Source: Burkholderia sp. GAS332 (GTDB lineage Bacteria; Pseudomonadota; Gammaproteobacteria; Burkholderiales; Burkholderiaceae). From it: 64,000 nucleotides of DNA. The notes below the pieces were generated by a model, which saw only the letters and a program-made list of their open reading frames with translations, was not told the DNA's origin and searched no databases. The stretch spans positions 310,001-374,000 of the forward strand of contig FSRV01000001.1 in assembly GCA_900142905.1 (NCBI GenBank). Reading direction: 5' to 3'. The position numbers and the translations under genes were made by a program. Below, piece by piece: positions 1 through 8,298 of this stretch (its first letter is position 1; each line of letters starts with the position of its first letter).

Positions 1-2
1 GG

Positions 3-230
3 AGCACGTGTCTCGATACTTACGGCGGCCCTTTCCTGTTTGGCGAGTTCAGCATTGCTGACGCGATGTACGCGCCGGTTGTGATGCGCTTCAACACGTG
101 GCAACCGGTGTTCTCTGAAGCCGCTGCGGCCTACGTTCGTCGTGTCACGGCATTGCCGGCAGTGAAGGCATGGGTCGACGACGCACTGCGCGAAACGCAC
201 GCAATTCCTTACCAAGACGTATGCCCATGA
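3..230 (+). CDS. Glutathione S-transferase, C-terminal fragment (cut by window edge)
   Basis: An open frame enters from the left edge and ends at TGA 228-230. The visible 75 residues contain FGEFSIADAMYAPVVMRF, typical of the all-helical C-terminal GST domain, and a closing helix with LPAVKAWVDDAL. The thioredoxin-like glutathione-binding domain lies outside the window, so substrate class cannot be judged. The stop codon overlaps the favoured cca start (ATGA at 227-230), so the two genes are probably translationally coupled. This is a window truncation, not a pseudogene. Confidence 0.8.
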   Translation, partial: STCLDTYGGPFLFGEFSIADAMYAPVVMRFNTWQPVFSEAAAAYVRRVTALPAVKAWVDDALRETHAIPYQDVCP

Positions 231-1459
231 ATATCTACGCGGTCGGCGGCGCGATTCGCGACGAGCTATTGGGCGTGCCCGTGCAGGACCGCGATTACGT
301 GGTGGTTGGCGCGACGCCCGAGCAGATGGTGGTGCAGGGCTATCGTCCGGTGGGCAAGGATTTTCCGGTGTTTTTGCATCCGCAAACGCACGAGGAATAC
401 GCGCTTGCGCGCACCGAACGCAAGACGGCCGCGGGTTACCACGGCTTCCAGTTCTTTTACGCACCGGATGTCACACTCGAAGAGGATCTTGCTCGCCGCG
501 ACCTGACGATCAACGCGATGGCGCGCGAGATGCGCCCGGACGGCGAACTGACCGGCCCGGTGATCGACCCGTTCAACGGCCGGGGCGATTTGCAGGCGCG
601 GCTCTTTCGCCACGTTAGCGATGCGTTTCTTGAAGACCCTGTGCGGATTTTGCGGATTGCGCGGTTCGCGGCGCGCTTCGTCGATTTCACCGTTGCACCG
701 GAGACCATGGCGCTGATGCGCAAAATGGTGGCCGACGGCGAGGTGGATGCGCTGGTGGCTGAGCGCGTGTGGCAGGAGGTGTCGCGCGGGTTGATGGAGA
801 AGAAGCCGTCCCGGATGTTCGAGGTGTTGCGGGAGTGCGGCGCGTTGGCGCGGATTCTGCCGGAGATCGATGCGTTGTTCGGCGTGCCGCAGCGGGCTGA
901 CTATCACCCGGAAGTGGATACGGGCGTGCATGTGATGATGGTGATCGACCATGCCGCGCAACAGGGTTACGCGTTGCCGGTTCGGTTCGCGGCGCTCACG
1001 CACGACCTGGGCAAAGCGACGACACCGGACGACGTGTTGCCGCGGCATATCGGGCATGAGGGGCGCAGTGTGGATTTGCTGAAGCCTTTATGCGAGCGGC
1101 TGCGGGTGCCGAATGAATGCCGCGATCTGGCGCTGCTGGTTGCGCGGGAGCATGGGAATATTCATCGCGTGATGGAGATGGGCGCTGCCGCGTTGGTGAG
1201 GTTGCTCGAGCGCAGCGATGCGATTCGGAAACCTGCGCGGTTTGCTGAAGCCTTGCAGGCTTGCGAGGCGGATGCGCGTGGGCGGCTTGGGTTTGAGATG
1301 CGGGAGTATCCGCAGGCTGAGCGGCTGCGGGTAGCGCTTGTTGCTGCGCGGGGCGTGGATGCTGGGGCAGTGGCTAAGCGGCTCGTTGACTCGCCTGCGG
1401 GGATTAAGGATGCAGTGCATTTGGAGCGCGTTCGCGCTGTTGAAGGGGTTCTTGGGTAA
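227..1459 (+). CDS. cca: CCA-adding enzyme (multifunctional tRNA nucleotidyltransferase)
   Basis: Adds or repairs the 3' CCA of tRNAs in the cytoplasm. The 410-residue product starts MNIYAVGGAIRDELLG, the nucleotidyltransferase signature GGxxRD, followed by the RRDLTINAMA motif and the RILRIARFAARF helix of class II enzymes. An HD domain (ALTHDLGKAT, then HIGHEGR) in the C-terminal half matches the long proteobacterial form with phosphohydrolase activity. ATG 227 is chosen because family proteins begin at this methionine. ATG 221 is two codons upstream, and a longer reading would run through the GST frame. It overlaps the GST stop by 4 bp. Confidence 0.95.
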   Translation: MNIYAVGGAIRDELLGVPVQDRDYVVVGATPEQMVVQGYRPVGKDFPVFLHPQTHEEYALARTERKTAAGYHGFQFFYAPDVTLEEDLARRDLTINAMAREMRPDGELTGPVIDPFNGRGDLQARLFRHVSDAFLEDPVRILRIARFAARFVDFTVAPETMALMRKMVADGEVDALVAERVWQEVSRGLMEKKPSRMFEVLRECGALARILPEIDALFGVPQRADYHPEVDTGVHVMMVIDHAAQQGYALPVRFAALTHDLGKATTPDDVLPRHIGHEGRSVDLLKPLCERLRVPNECRDLALLVAREHGNIHRVMEMGAAALVRLLERSDAIRKPARFAEALQACEADARGRLGFEMREYPQAERLRVALVAARGVDAGAVAKRLVDSPAGIKDAVHLERVRAVEGVLG

Positions 1460-1591
1460 GGGTTTGGGTTTTTGCCTGCGCAGCGCTTGGCTGGTGCGCT
1501 TACGGCGTTGGCCTTTCCTTGAATTGCTATTGGTCTATTAGCGTTGCCCCTGTGCGGGGCGGCACTTACTTTCTTTGCCGCCGCCGGTGTG
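1460..1591. repeat. Dispersed intergenic repeat, left outer arm
   Basis: Non-coding stretch between cca and the first IS copy. It includes the sequence around GGTCTATTAGCGTTGCCCC and ends with CTTACTTTCTTTGCCGCC. Its reverse complement recurs with scattered mismatches at about 5376-5505, on the far side of the second IS copy. The arms are similar but not identical, as expected for two members of a dispersed family and not for a fresh duplication. Confidence 0.75.
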
Positions 1592-1617
1592 TGTCAAGGT
1601 AGTTGTCGCGTGAACCG

Positions 1618-2640
1618 TTACGCTGCGTGCTTATACATGTCGACCGACGCGTGAGTTCGCTCCGGGTTCAGATAGACCACGTCTGCCAGGTGCCAGTTGC
1701 GAATGGCGCCTGACCAGCGCGCGGGGTTCCGCATGCGTGCGTCTTCGTACAACGCACGCCGGCGGGCCAGAAGGTCGCCGGCTTCGCCGCGGTGCCGTTG
1801 TCCCGGACTGACATGCTTCAGGCCGCTGTGACAGTGCTCCTCGTTGTACCACTGCACAAAGCGCTGTACCCATGCGCGGGCCTCCTCCAGCGTGTCGAAC
1901 GGCTGCTCGGGCCATAACGGACAGTACTTCGCCGTACGGAACAGCGCCTCGGCGAAGGCGTTGTCGTTGCTCACGCGCGGCCGGCTGAACGAAGGCTCTA
2001 CGCCCAGATCGATCATGGCCGCGCGCATCGTGGCGCCTTTCATCGCACTGCCGTTATCCGAGTGCAGCACCAGCGGACGCCCGGCGATGCCTTCGCGCAA
2101 ACATCCCTTGTGCAGCAGCTCGCTCGCGTGCTCAGCCGACTCCTGCTCCCACACCTCGTTCATCACCAGCTTGCGGCTGTAGATGTCCTTCATCATGTAC
2201 CAGTAAAAGTACCGGCCCCGGACCGTGCTCGGCATCCACGTAATATCCCAGCACCACACCTGGTTCGGACCAGTGGCGCGATGCGTCGTGAGTGGGCGTC
2301 GTTGCGGCGCCTTCGCACGACCGCGGCGCTGGCCCTGTCCCGCCGCTTTCAGGATCCGGTAGAACGTCGATTCGCTGGCCAGATAAACCCCTTCGTCGGC
2401 CAGTTTCGGCACGATCTGGTGCGGCGTCAGGCTCGCGAATGCGGGCCGGTTGGCCGCTTCAAGCACGGCCTGACGCTCCGCCTCACTCAGTTTGTTGGGG
2501 GGCGCTTCACGGAGGGTTTGCGTGCGCCCGTCATGGGGTGACTGGCGCCAGCGCTGCACCGTGCGCACGTTCACCCCAAGTTGCTCGCACGCACGCGCAC
2601 GGCATGCCCCCTGCTGCACCGCTTCATTGATCAACTGCAT
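1618..2640 (-). CDS. IS3-family transposase OrfB (DDE integrase domain), copy 1
   Basis: 340-residue catalytic subunit. An HTH_21-like region lies around residues 70-100. The integrase core has the triad D132 (WCWDITW), D195 (LHSDNGS) and E231 (NAFAEALF), with 35 residues between D195 and E231, the DD(35)E spacing of IS3 transposases. It is probably made mostly as an OrfAB fusion by -1 frameshifting at 2709-2703 in the end of orfA. The ATG at 2640 may also be used alone. It is intact and identical to copy 2. Confidence 0.92.
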   Translation of the reverse strand: MQLINEAVQQGACRARACEQLGVNVRTVQRWRQSPHDGRTQTLREAPPNKLSEAERQAVLEAANRPAFASLTPHQIVPKLADEGVYLASESTFYRILKAAGQGQRRGRAKAPQRRPLTTHRATGPNQVWCWDITWMPSTVRGRYFYWYMMKDIYSRKLVMNEVWEQESAEHASELLHKGCLREGIAGRPLVLHSDNGSAMKGATMRAAMIDLGVEPSFSRPRVSNDNAFAEALFRTAKYCPLWPEQPFDTLEEARAWVQRFVQWYNEEHCHSGLKHVSPGQRHRGEAGDLLARRRALYEDARMRNPARWSGAIRNWHLADVVYLNPERTHASVDMYKHAA

Positions 2641-2666
2641 GGCTTCATCGCGATCCGGGCTGCTGA

Positions 2667-3167
2667 TCAGTCTTCCTCTTCCTTGCCCCAGATCGCGTCG
2701 GCTTTTTTTCGCAGATTCAGCAACGCCGCCGCCTCCGCACGTGCAGCATCCGCGCGCTTGAGCTGGCGCTCCAGCTCCCGGATGCGTTTTTGGGCAGCCT
2801 TCGCTTCATTGCGCTGCGCCGCCGTCAGCTTCGGCTCAGGCGCGCCGTTGGCCTGCTCGCATGCCTCGCGCCACTGCCGGATCTGCTCAGGATAAATGCC
2901 CTTGCTACGGCAGTACTGTGAAGTCTCAATCTCGCTGAGCGGCGCCGTCTCCAGCACCGCCCTGAACTTGTCGGCGCTTGACCATCGATCGCCCGTTTTG
3001 CCATTGCCCGGCATGAATTCCCCTGCCTGTCTTGCGCTTTGCCGCCAGCTGCGTAGCGTCACTGTCGTGATGCCCGTCGCGCCTGACAACTCAATTACCG
3101 CACGATTGAACGGCGGCATCATCTGTTTGATTGCCCATTCCCGGGTTTCCGCTGAATAGCGTTTCAT
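2667..3167 (-). CDS. IS3-family transposase OrfA (DNA-binding), copy 1
   Basis: 166-residue protein with an N-terminal helix-turn-helix region (ATGITTVTLRSWRQSA), a second helical DNA-binding-like segment (IETSQYCRSKGIYPEQIRQW), and a C-terminal leucine-rich coiled coil (about residues 110-150, AQKRIRELERQLKRADAARA) suited to multimerisation. It ends 26 bp before the orfB ATG. A run of seven A residues near its 3' end is the likely -1 slippage site. Identical to the copy at 3800-4300. Confidence 0.88.
   Translation of the reverse strand: MKRYSAETREWAIKQMMPPFNRAVIELSGATGITTVTLRSWRQSARQAGEFMPGNGKTGDRWSSADKFRAVLETAPLSEIETSQYCRSKGIYPEQIRQWREACEQANGAPEPKLTAAQRNEAKAAQKRIRELERQLKRADAARAEAAALLNLRKKADAIWGKEEED
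2703..2709 (-). other. Programmed -1 frameshift heptamer, IS copy 1
   Basis: Seven T on the plus strand read as A-AAA-AAA in the orfA frame on the minus strand. Slipping back one base enters the orfB frame with no stop before its ATG, giving a continuous OrfAB. It is the mirror of 4258-4264. Confidence 0.75.
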
Positions 3168-3235
3168 CTTCCATTCGCTGTCCGCCCCCCATCTTTACAT
3201 CATTCGGTTCGGGTGAGGCGACAACTAGCCTGACA

Positions 3236-3731
3236 TGGAGGGCCTGCTGCAAAGAAAAGTAGGCAAAAGAAAGCAGCTCGAAGCCCCTGCTAAGCGGGTC
3301 CCCCGCACAGCCACGGTAGTGGTGCATCTGGAATCTGTGCCCTCGCACATTCGGCCCTGGTGACAAAGCCGTCATACTTCCGGCGGCGCTGCGCGCGCCG
3401 AAGCCCATTTCATAAAACCGGCCACTGCGCTTTCGCTCTCGCACTTTTGACTGGCACCCCGACCGCTTGCGGAACTCGCCTTCTAGATGTTTGAGCGCCT
3501 CGCCGAGGCGAAGCCGATGGCCCCCACCGCACTAAACGAAGCCCCAGGTTTCCCATGCAGACCCATCCGCGACGCACGCAGTGCGGAGTGGGAGCTGATG
3601 AGCCCTTTGTCACTAATGCGGAATGTGCGGGGGCACGGATTCCAGATGCACCACTACCGTGGCTGTGCGGGGGACCCGCTTAGCAGGGGGGCTAGCCGCT
3701 TTCTTTGCTTATCTTTCTTTGCGGCCCTCCA
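3236..3731. repeat. 496-bp spacer between the IS copies, carrying an internal inverted repeat
   Basis: No credible gene is seen. The outer parts, about 3236-3366 and 3612-3731, are imperfect reverse complements of each other. Both contain GCACCACTACCGTGGCTGTG or its complement, and GCAAAGAAA-type boxes. The centre, about 3367-3611, is unique in the window. Together with the outer arms this makes 1460-5505 one large interrupted palindrome. Open frames crossing it are repeat-derived and not conserved in style. Confidence 0.7.
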
Positions 3732-3799
3732 TGTCAGGCTAGTTGTCGCCTCACCCGAACCGAATGATGTAAAGATGGGGGGCGGACAGCGAATGGAAG

Positions 3800-4300
3800 A
3801 TGAAACGCTATTCAGCGGAAACCCGGGAATGGGCAATCAAACAGATGATGCCGCCGTTCAATCGTGCGGTAATTGAGTTGTCAGGCGCGACGGGCATCAC
3901 GACAGTGACGCTACGCAGCTGGCGGCAAAGCGCAAGACAGGCAGGGGAATTCATGCCGGGCAATGGCAAAACGGGCGATCGATGGTCAAGCGCCGACAAG
4001 TTCAGGGCGGTGCTGGAGACGGCGCCGCTCAGCGAGATTGAGACTTCACAGTACTGCCGTAGCAAGGGCATTTATCCTGAGCAGATCCGGCAGTGGCGCG
4101 AGGCATGCGAGCAGGCCAACGGCGCGCCTGAGCCGAAGCTGACGGCGGCGCAGCGCAATGAAGCGAAGGCTGCCCAAAAACGCATCCGGGAGCTGGAGCG
4201 CCAGCTCAAGCGCGCGGATGCTGCACGTGCGGAGGCGGCGGCGTTGCTGAATCTGCGAAAAAAAGCCGACGCGATCTGGGGCAAGGAAGAGGAAGACTGA
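3800..4300 (+). CDS. IS3-family transposase OrfA (DNA-binding), copy 2
   Basis: 166 residues, identical to the minus-strand copy at 2667-3167: helix-turn-helix region followed by a coiled coil. It stops at TGA 4298-4300, 26 bp before the orfB ATG. The A7 run at 4258-4264 precedes the stop by about 12 codons, which lets a fraction of ribosomes bypass it. Confidence 0.88.
   Translation: MKRYSAETREWAIKQMMPPFNRAVIELSGATGITTVTLRSWRQSARQAGEFMPGNGKTGDRWSSADKFRAVLETAPLSEIETSQYCRSKGIYPEQIRQWREACEQANGAPEPKLTAAQRNEAKAAQKRIRELERQLKRADAARAEAAALLNLRKKADAIWGKEEED
4258..4264 (+). other. Programmed -1 frameshift heptamer, IS copy 2
   Basis: The heptamer is A-AAA-AAA, with the first A as the third base of CGA in orfA. 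After slippage, reading resumes at 4264 in the orfB frame (Ser-Arg-Arg-Asp-Leu and onward) without a stop into ATG 4327. The fusion would be about 516 residues. A7 motifs are established IS3-family slippage signals. Confidence 0.78.
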
Positions 4301-4326
4301 TCAGCAGCCCGGATCGCGATGAAGCC

Positions 4327-5349
4327 ATGCAGTTGATCAATGAAGCGGTGCAGCAGGGGGCATGCCGTGCGCGTGCGTGCGAGCAACTTGGGGTGAACGT
4401 GCGCACGGTGCAGCGCTGGCGCCAGTCACCCCATGACGGGCGCACGCAAACCCTCCGTGAAGCGCCCCCCAACAAACTGAGTGAGGCGGAGCGTCAGGCC
4501 GTGCTTGAAGCGGCCAACCGGCCCGCATTCGCGAGCCTGACGCCGCACCAGATCGTGCCGAAACTGGCCGACGAAGGGGTTTATCTGGCCAGCGAATCGA
4601 CGTTCTACCGGATCCTGAAAGCGGCGGGACAGGGCCAGCGCCGCGGTCGTGCGAAGGCGCCGCAACGACGCCCACTCACGACGCATCGCGCCACTGGTCC
4701 GAACCAGGTGTGGTGCTGGGATATTACGTGGATGCCGAGCACGGTCCGGGGCCGGTACTTTTACTGGTACATGATGAAGGACATCTACAGCCGCAAGCTG
4801 GTGATGAACGAGGTGTGGGAGCAGGAGTCGGCTGAGCACGCGAGCGAGCTGCTGCACAAGGGATGTTTGCGCGAAGGCATCGCCGGGCGTCCGCTGGTGC
4901 TGCACTCGGATAACGGCAGTGCGATGAAAGGCGCCACGATGCGCGCGGCCATGATCGATCTGGGCGTAGAGCCTTCGTTCAGCCGGCCGCGCGTGAGCAA
5001 CGACAACGCCTTCGCCGAGGCGCTGTTCCGTACGGCGAAGTACTGTCCGTTATGGCCCGAGCAGCCGTTCGACACGCTGGAGGAGGCCCGCGCATGGGTA
5101 CAGCGCTTTGTGCAGTGGTACAACGAGGAGCACTGTCACAGCGGCCTGAAGCATGTCAGTCCGGGACAACGGCACCGCGGCGAAGCCGGCGACCTTCTGG
5201 CCCGCCGGCGTGCGTTGTACGAAGACGCACGCATGCGGAACCCCGCGCGCTGGTCAGGCGCCATTCGCAACTGGCACCTGGCAGACGTGGTCTATCTGAA
5301 CCCGGAGCGAACTCACGCGTCGGTCGACATGTATAAGCACGCAGCGTAA
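4327..5349 (+). CDS. IS3-family transposase OrfB (DDE integrase domain), copy 2
   Basis: 340 residues, identical to copy 1, with D132, D195 and E231 forming an intact DD(35)E site. It ends 26 bp inside the right terminal repeat. The frame is open upstream of ATG 4327 back to the frameshift site, so the in vivo product is probably OrfAB, with OrfB alone as a minor form. Both copies are intact, so the element is potentially active. Confidence 0.92.
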   Translation: MQLINEAVQQGACRARACEQLGVNVRTVQRWRQSPHDGRTQTLREAPPNKLSEAERQAVLEAANRPAFASLTPHQIVPKLADEGVYLASESTFYRILKAAGQGQRRGRAKAPQRRPLTTHRATGPNQVWCWDITWMPSTVRGRYFYWYMMKDIYSRKLVMNEVWEQESAEHASELLHKGCLREGIAGRPLVLHSDNGSAMKGATMRAAMIDLGVEPSFSRPRVSNDNAFAEALFRTAKYCPLWPEQPFDTLEEARAWVQRFVQWYNEEHCHSGLKHVSPGQRHRGEAGDLLARRRALYEDARMRNPARWSGAIRNWHLADVVYLNPERTHASVDMYKHAA

Positions 5350-5375
5350 CGGTTCACGCGACAACTACCTTGACA

Positions 5376-5562
5376 CACACCGCAGGCAAAGAAAAGTAGG
5401 TGCCGCCCCGCACAGGGGCGACGCTAATAGACCAATAACAAATCAAGGAAAGGCCAACGCCGCAGGCGCACAGACAAAAGCGCCGCGCAGGCAAACAAAC
5501 CAAGCAAAGGCTAACGCCACAGGCGCACAGAAACGAGCGCCGCCTAGGCAAAAAAAACCCAC
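5376..5562. repeat. Dispersed repeat, right outer arm, with a short tandem duplication
   Basis: Starts with GGCAAAGAAAAGTAGGTGCC, followed by GCACAGGGGCGACGC and an AT-rich stretch; it is the inverted counterpart of 1460-1591. At about 5449-5556 a unit of 50-57 bp containing GGCGCACAG and GCGCCGC is present twice with mismatches. Short minus-strand frames here are low-complexity Cys/Leu-rich translations of the repeat and are not called as genes. Confidence 0.7.
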
Positions 5563-5757
5563 TCACAAAACCCTGGCAAGAATCGACAAAACCATAGACA
5601 ACACCAACGTCGACATAAACGGAAACGGATACTCCCGCCCAAAGAGCCGCAAAGTAACATCACCAGGCATCCGCCCAATCCCAATCTTCCTAAGCCACGG
5701 CCAGCAGGCCGACAACACCGCCACCGCAATGAACGTAGTCAACAGCCAGCGGATCAT
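5563..5757 (-). CDS. DUF2905-family small membrane protein
   Basis: 64 residues with two hydrophobic segments (about residues 3-20 and 45-62) flanking the family core IGRMPGDVTLRLFGREYPFPF. Function is unknown; members are predicted inner-membrane proteins. ATG 5757 is preferred over TTG 5763. It lies 22 bp downstream of midA on the same strand, so the two are probably co-transcribed. Confidence 0.82.
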   Translation of the reverse strand: MIRWLLTTFIAVAVLSACWPWLRKIGIGRMPGDVTLRLFGREYPFPFMSTLVLSMVLSILARVL

Positions 5758-5779
5758 CGCCAACCCCTAAGGCAAAAAA

Positions 5780-6970
5780 TCACAACGTATGTGACCGGTC
5801 GCCACTGGAAAACGCCTGCAGCGTGTCATCCAGCCCGCGCGAAAACGCGATCACCTTGAACAGTTCACCCATCTCCGCCTCGGACAATAACTTCTGCACC
5901 GCATTAGCCGCAGGCAAAAACCTCGCCGTATCCGCAGGATCGAGTGCCGACAACGCCTCGGTAATCCCCGCATTCAACAAGAACCGCGCTTGCGAAGTGA
6001 ACCCCAGTAAATCCGCACCAGCCTCGACGCCGGCTTCGGCGATGCCGGTAAACTCCACGTGCGCCGTAATGTCCTGCAAGCCCGGATAAACAAACGGATC
6101 GCCATGCGCCCGGTGCCGGTAGTGACACATCAACGTGCCCTGCGCACGCTGCTCATGGTAGTACTCGTGGCGCGGAAAACCATAGTCGATAAAGAACGCC
6201 GCGCCACGCGTGAGCATCGTGCAAATGGTCCGCGTGAACGCCCGGGCGGCGTCGTGCGTCTCGGTCACGTAGTCGTCGCCGGTCGTCTCGATCTCAGCCA
6301 GAAATGCAATGTCCGCAGCCTCCGACACCAAACGGTCATCGAACGCAAAAGCCTCGTCCCGCCACACCACGCCGCGCTCGTGCCAGGCGCCGCTGGTAAA
6401 AGCGAAGAGGCGCACAGGCATGGCGTCCAGCACCTCGTTGCCGATCACCACGCCTTCGAATTTTTCCGGCAACGCGTCCAGCCAGCGCACCTTCGCCGCC
6501 AGCGCCGGTGCGGCGGCTTCGATCGTTTCGCGTTGGCGCTCGCGCAATTCACCCGACAAATCCACGATCGAGTAACTGTCGAATTCGATGCCCAGCGCGT
6601 CGAGCGCGTTCAGCAAGCCGGCGGCGAGTTTGCCCGTACCGGCGCCAAATTCCATCAGGTCGCGTGTGCTACTCGCCTGCAAGGCCTCGGCCACCGGGCG
6701 AGCCAGCGTCGTGGCGAACAGCGGTGACATTTCCGGCGCCGTCACAAAGTCGCTGCCGTCGTCGCCGCGCAGGCCGAATTTGCGGGCGCCGCCGCTGTAA
6801 TAACCGAGTCCCGGCGCGTAAAGCGCGCGCTCCATGTAGCGGTCAAATGGCAGCCAGCCGCCGGCGGCTTCGAGCTCCGCGCGGACCTGCGCGACCAGCG
6901 CTTCGGACTGCGCAAGCGCGCTCGGGCCGGGAGCAGGTAAACTATCGGGTTGGTGAGCTTTCGGATTCAT
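5780..6970 (-). CDS. MidA/NDUFAF7-family class I SAM-dependent methyltransferase
   Basis: 396-residue protein of the DUF185/MidA family. Mitochondrial members methylate an arginine of a complex I subunit; bacterial targets are mostly unproven. Visible motifs are GYYSGGARKFG with DFVTAPEMSPLF near the N-terminus, the SAM-binding loop LMEFGAGTGKLAAGLL, and GNEVLDAMPVRLF in the core, in the family order. ATG 6970 (MNPKAHQPD) was chosen because an upstream extension would run into the divergent reductase gene. Only 13 bp separate this start from ATG 6984 on the other strand. Confidence 0.9.
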   Translation of the reverse strand: MNPKAHQPDSLPAPGPSALAQSEALVAQVRAELEAAGGWLPFDRYMERALYAPGLGYYSGGARKFGLRGDDGSDFVTAPEMSPLFATTLARPVAEALQASSTRDLMEFGAGTGKLAAGLLNALDALGIEFDSYSIVDLSGELRERQRETIEAAAPALAAKVRWLDALPEKFEGVVIGNEVLDAMPVRLFAFTSGAWHERGVVWRDEAFAFDDRLVSEAADIAFLAEIETTGDDYVTETHDAARAFTRTICTMLTRGAAFFIDYGFPRHEYYHEQRAQGTLMCHYRHRAHGDPFVYPGLQDITAHVEFTGIAEAGVEAGADLLGFTSQARFLLNAGITEALSALDPADTARFLPAANAVQKLLSEAEMGELFKVIAFSRGLDDTLQAFSSGDRSHTL

Positions 6971-6983
6971 CCCCGCATTGTAA

Positions 6984-7802
6984 ATGACCGCCTCTCTGGA
7001 CACCGCCGCCGCCCGCGCGGCTGAAACGCCGCGTATCGTGCTGATTACCGGCGCCGCCCGCCGCATCGGGCGGGCGCTCGCGCTCGGCTTCGCCGCGCGT
7101 GGCTGGGACGTAGCGGTCCATTACGGCGCGTCGCGGGAGGAGGCTGACGGCGTGGTCGCGGAAATCGTCGCTCTGGGCCGCCGGGCGGTGGCTTTGCACG
7201 CGGAATTGGGCGACGAGGCTCAGGTCGAGCAGCTTTTGCCGGCCTGTATGGCCGCGCTGGGCCGCCCGGCGTGTATCGTCAACAATGCATCGCGCTTCGA
7301 AGAAGACACGGCGCTTAATGTCGGTTACGACCTGCTGCTGAAGCTGACCGCAATGAATCTCGGCGCGCCGCTGGTGTTGGCGCGTATGCTGTTCGAGGCC
7401 ACGCCGGAGGCCGCGCGCACCGACGAAAGCCAGCGCGGCGTGGTCATCAATGTGCTGGACCAGAAGCTGTACAACATGAACCCGGACTATCTGTCCTATA
7501 CGCTGTCGAAAGCAGCGTTGCAGACAGCGACCGTTGCGCTGGCGCAGGCGTTGGCGCCGAAAGTGCGCGTGGTCGGGCTCGCCCCCGGTCTGACGATGCA
7601 ATCCGGCGATCAAACGCCGGCCAGTTTTGCAGAAGCTCACCGTACTACGCCTTTGGGCCGCGCGTCGCGGCCGGAGGATATTGTCGCCGCCGCGCTGTAT
7701 CTCGCCGATGCAGCGGGCGTCACCGGAACGACGCTGGTGGTCGACGGCGGGCAGCACCTCGTGCCGCTGCCGCGCGACGTAATGTTTTTGACGGGCGCCT
7801 GA
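6984..7802 (+). CDS. SDR oxidoreductase, FolM/pteridine reductase-like
   Basis: 272-residue short-chain dehydrogenase. The cofactor motif is TGAARRIGRA, the TGxxxRxG form of NADPH-dependent pteridine reductases (PTR1, FolM), not the common TGxxxGIG. NNAS and the catalytic YTLSK follow, with PGLTMQSGDQTP after the active site. With folB about 100 bp downstream, reduction of dihydromonapterin or dihydrofolate is the best guess. The substrate is inferred; the SDR assignment is certain. Confidence 0.85.
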   Translation: MTASLDTAAARAAETPRIVLITGAARRIGRALALGFAARGWDVAVHYGASREEADGVVAEIVALGRRAVALHAELGDEAQVEQLLPACMAALGRPACIVNNASRFEEDTALNVGYDLLLKLTAMNLGAPLVLARMLFEATPEAARTDESQRGVVINVLDQKLYNMNPDYLSYTLSKAALQTATVALAQALAPKVRVVGLAPGLTMQSGDQTPASFAEAHRTTPLGRASRPEDIVAAALYLADAAGVTGTTLVVDGGQHLVPLPRDVMFLTGA

Positions 7803-7899
7803 AGCGCGTGCGTGTCTGTTGCCGGGCCAACCGGCGGCGTGCGCGCGCGTTGAAGTGCCCACTTGAGTGCTCCGCGCTCTTTTTTCGACTGGAACGAAC

Positions 7900-8295
7900 A
7901 TGTTTGCCGCTCTTTCGCATCCCCGGCTCGCCGATTGCCGCCGGCTCTTTCTGCGCAATTACGAAGTGCACATCAACATCGGCGTGCACGACTTCGAAAA
8001 GCGCGGCGAACAGCGCGTCGTGATCAACGTCGAACTGTTCGTGCCGCTCGCGCTGTCCACGCCGGTTCAGGACAAATTGAACGAAGTCGTCGATTACGAC
8101 TTCATGCGCTCGACCATCGCGCGCCGCGTCGAACAAGGTCATATTCACCTGCAGGAAACCCTCTGCGACGACCTCGTCAAGGCACTGCTCGCTCATCCGC
8201 AGGTGCGCGCCGTGTGTGTGTCGACCGAAAAGCCGGACGTTTATCCCGACTGCGACGCCGTGGGCGTCGAAGTTTTCCGTATCAAAGAGGATTGA
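7900..8295 (+). CDS. folB: Dihydroneopterin aldolase
   Basis: 131 residues. Cleaves 7,8-dihydroneopterin to 6-hydroxymethyl-dihydropterin and glycolaldehyde in folate synthesis. Visible features are the NIGVHDFEKRGEQRVVINVE core, the VDYDFMRSTI segment, the helix QETLCDDLVKALL and the strand VSTEKPDV, in the order of FolB. ATG 7900 (MFAALSHPRL) is preferred over GTG 7867, which would add an atypical 11-residue head. It stops 3 bp before ttcA, so the two are probably in one transcript with the upstream reductase. Confidence 0.86.
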   Translation: MFAALSHPRLADCRRLFLRNYEVHINIGVHDFEKRGEQRVVINVELFVPLALSTPVQDKLNEVVDYDFMRSTIARRVEQGHIHLQETLCDDLVKALLAHPQVRAVCVSTEKPDVYPDCDAVGVEVFRIKED

Positions 8296-8298
8296 GCC

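Larger units (their letters stand above)
1592..3235 (-). mobile_element. IS3-family insertion sequence, copy 1 (1,644 bp)
   Basis: The ends are TGTCAAGGTAGTTGTCGC at 1592 and the complement of TGTCAGGCTAGTTGTCGC ending at 3235. These imperfect terminal inverted repeats match at about 18 of 22 positions. The element carries orfA and orfB on the minus strand and is the mirror image of copy 2 at 3732-5375; the encoded proteins and all shadow frames agree, so the copies look identical. No convincing 3-4 bp target duplication is visible: flanking bases are GTG on the left and TGG on the right. Confidence 0.93.
3732..5375 (+). mobile_element. IS3-family insertion sequence, copy 2 (1,644 bp)
   Basis: Begins TGTCAGGCTAGTTGTCGC and ends with the complement of TGTCAAGGTAGTTGTCGC. 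It has the same length and content as copy 1 in opposite orientation, with the two orfA starts facing each other across the spacer and transcription diverging outward. The flanks mirror those of copy 1: CCTCCA on the inner side and CACACCG on the outer side. Both copies therefore hold the same position and orientation relative to the repeat in which they sit. Confidence 0.93.

Noticed and set aside
1592..5375. Composite transposon carrying a cargo gene
   Set aside because: The 496-bp spacer holds no credible gene and there is no flanking target duplication; it looks like two IS copies in neighbouring repeats.
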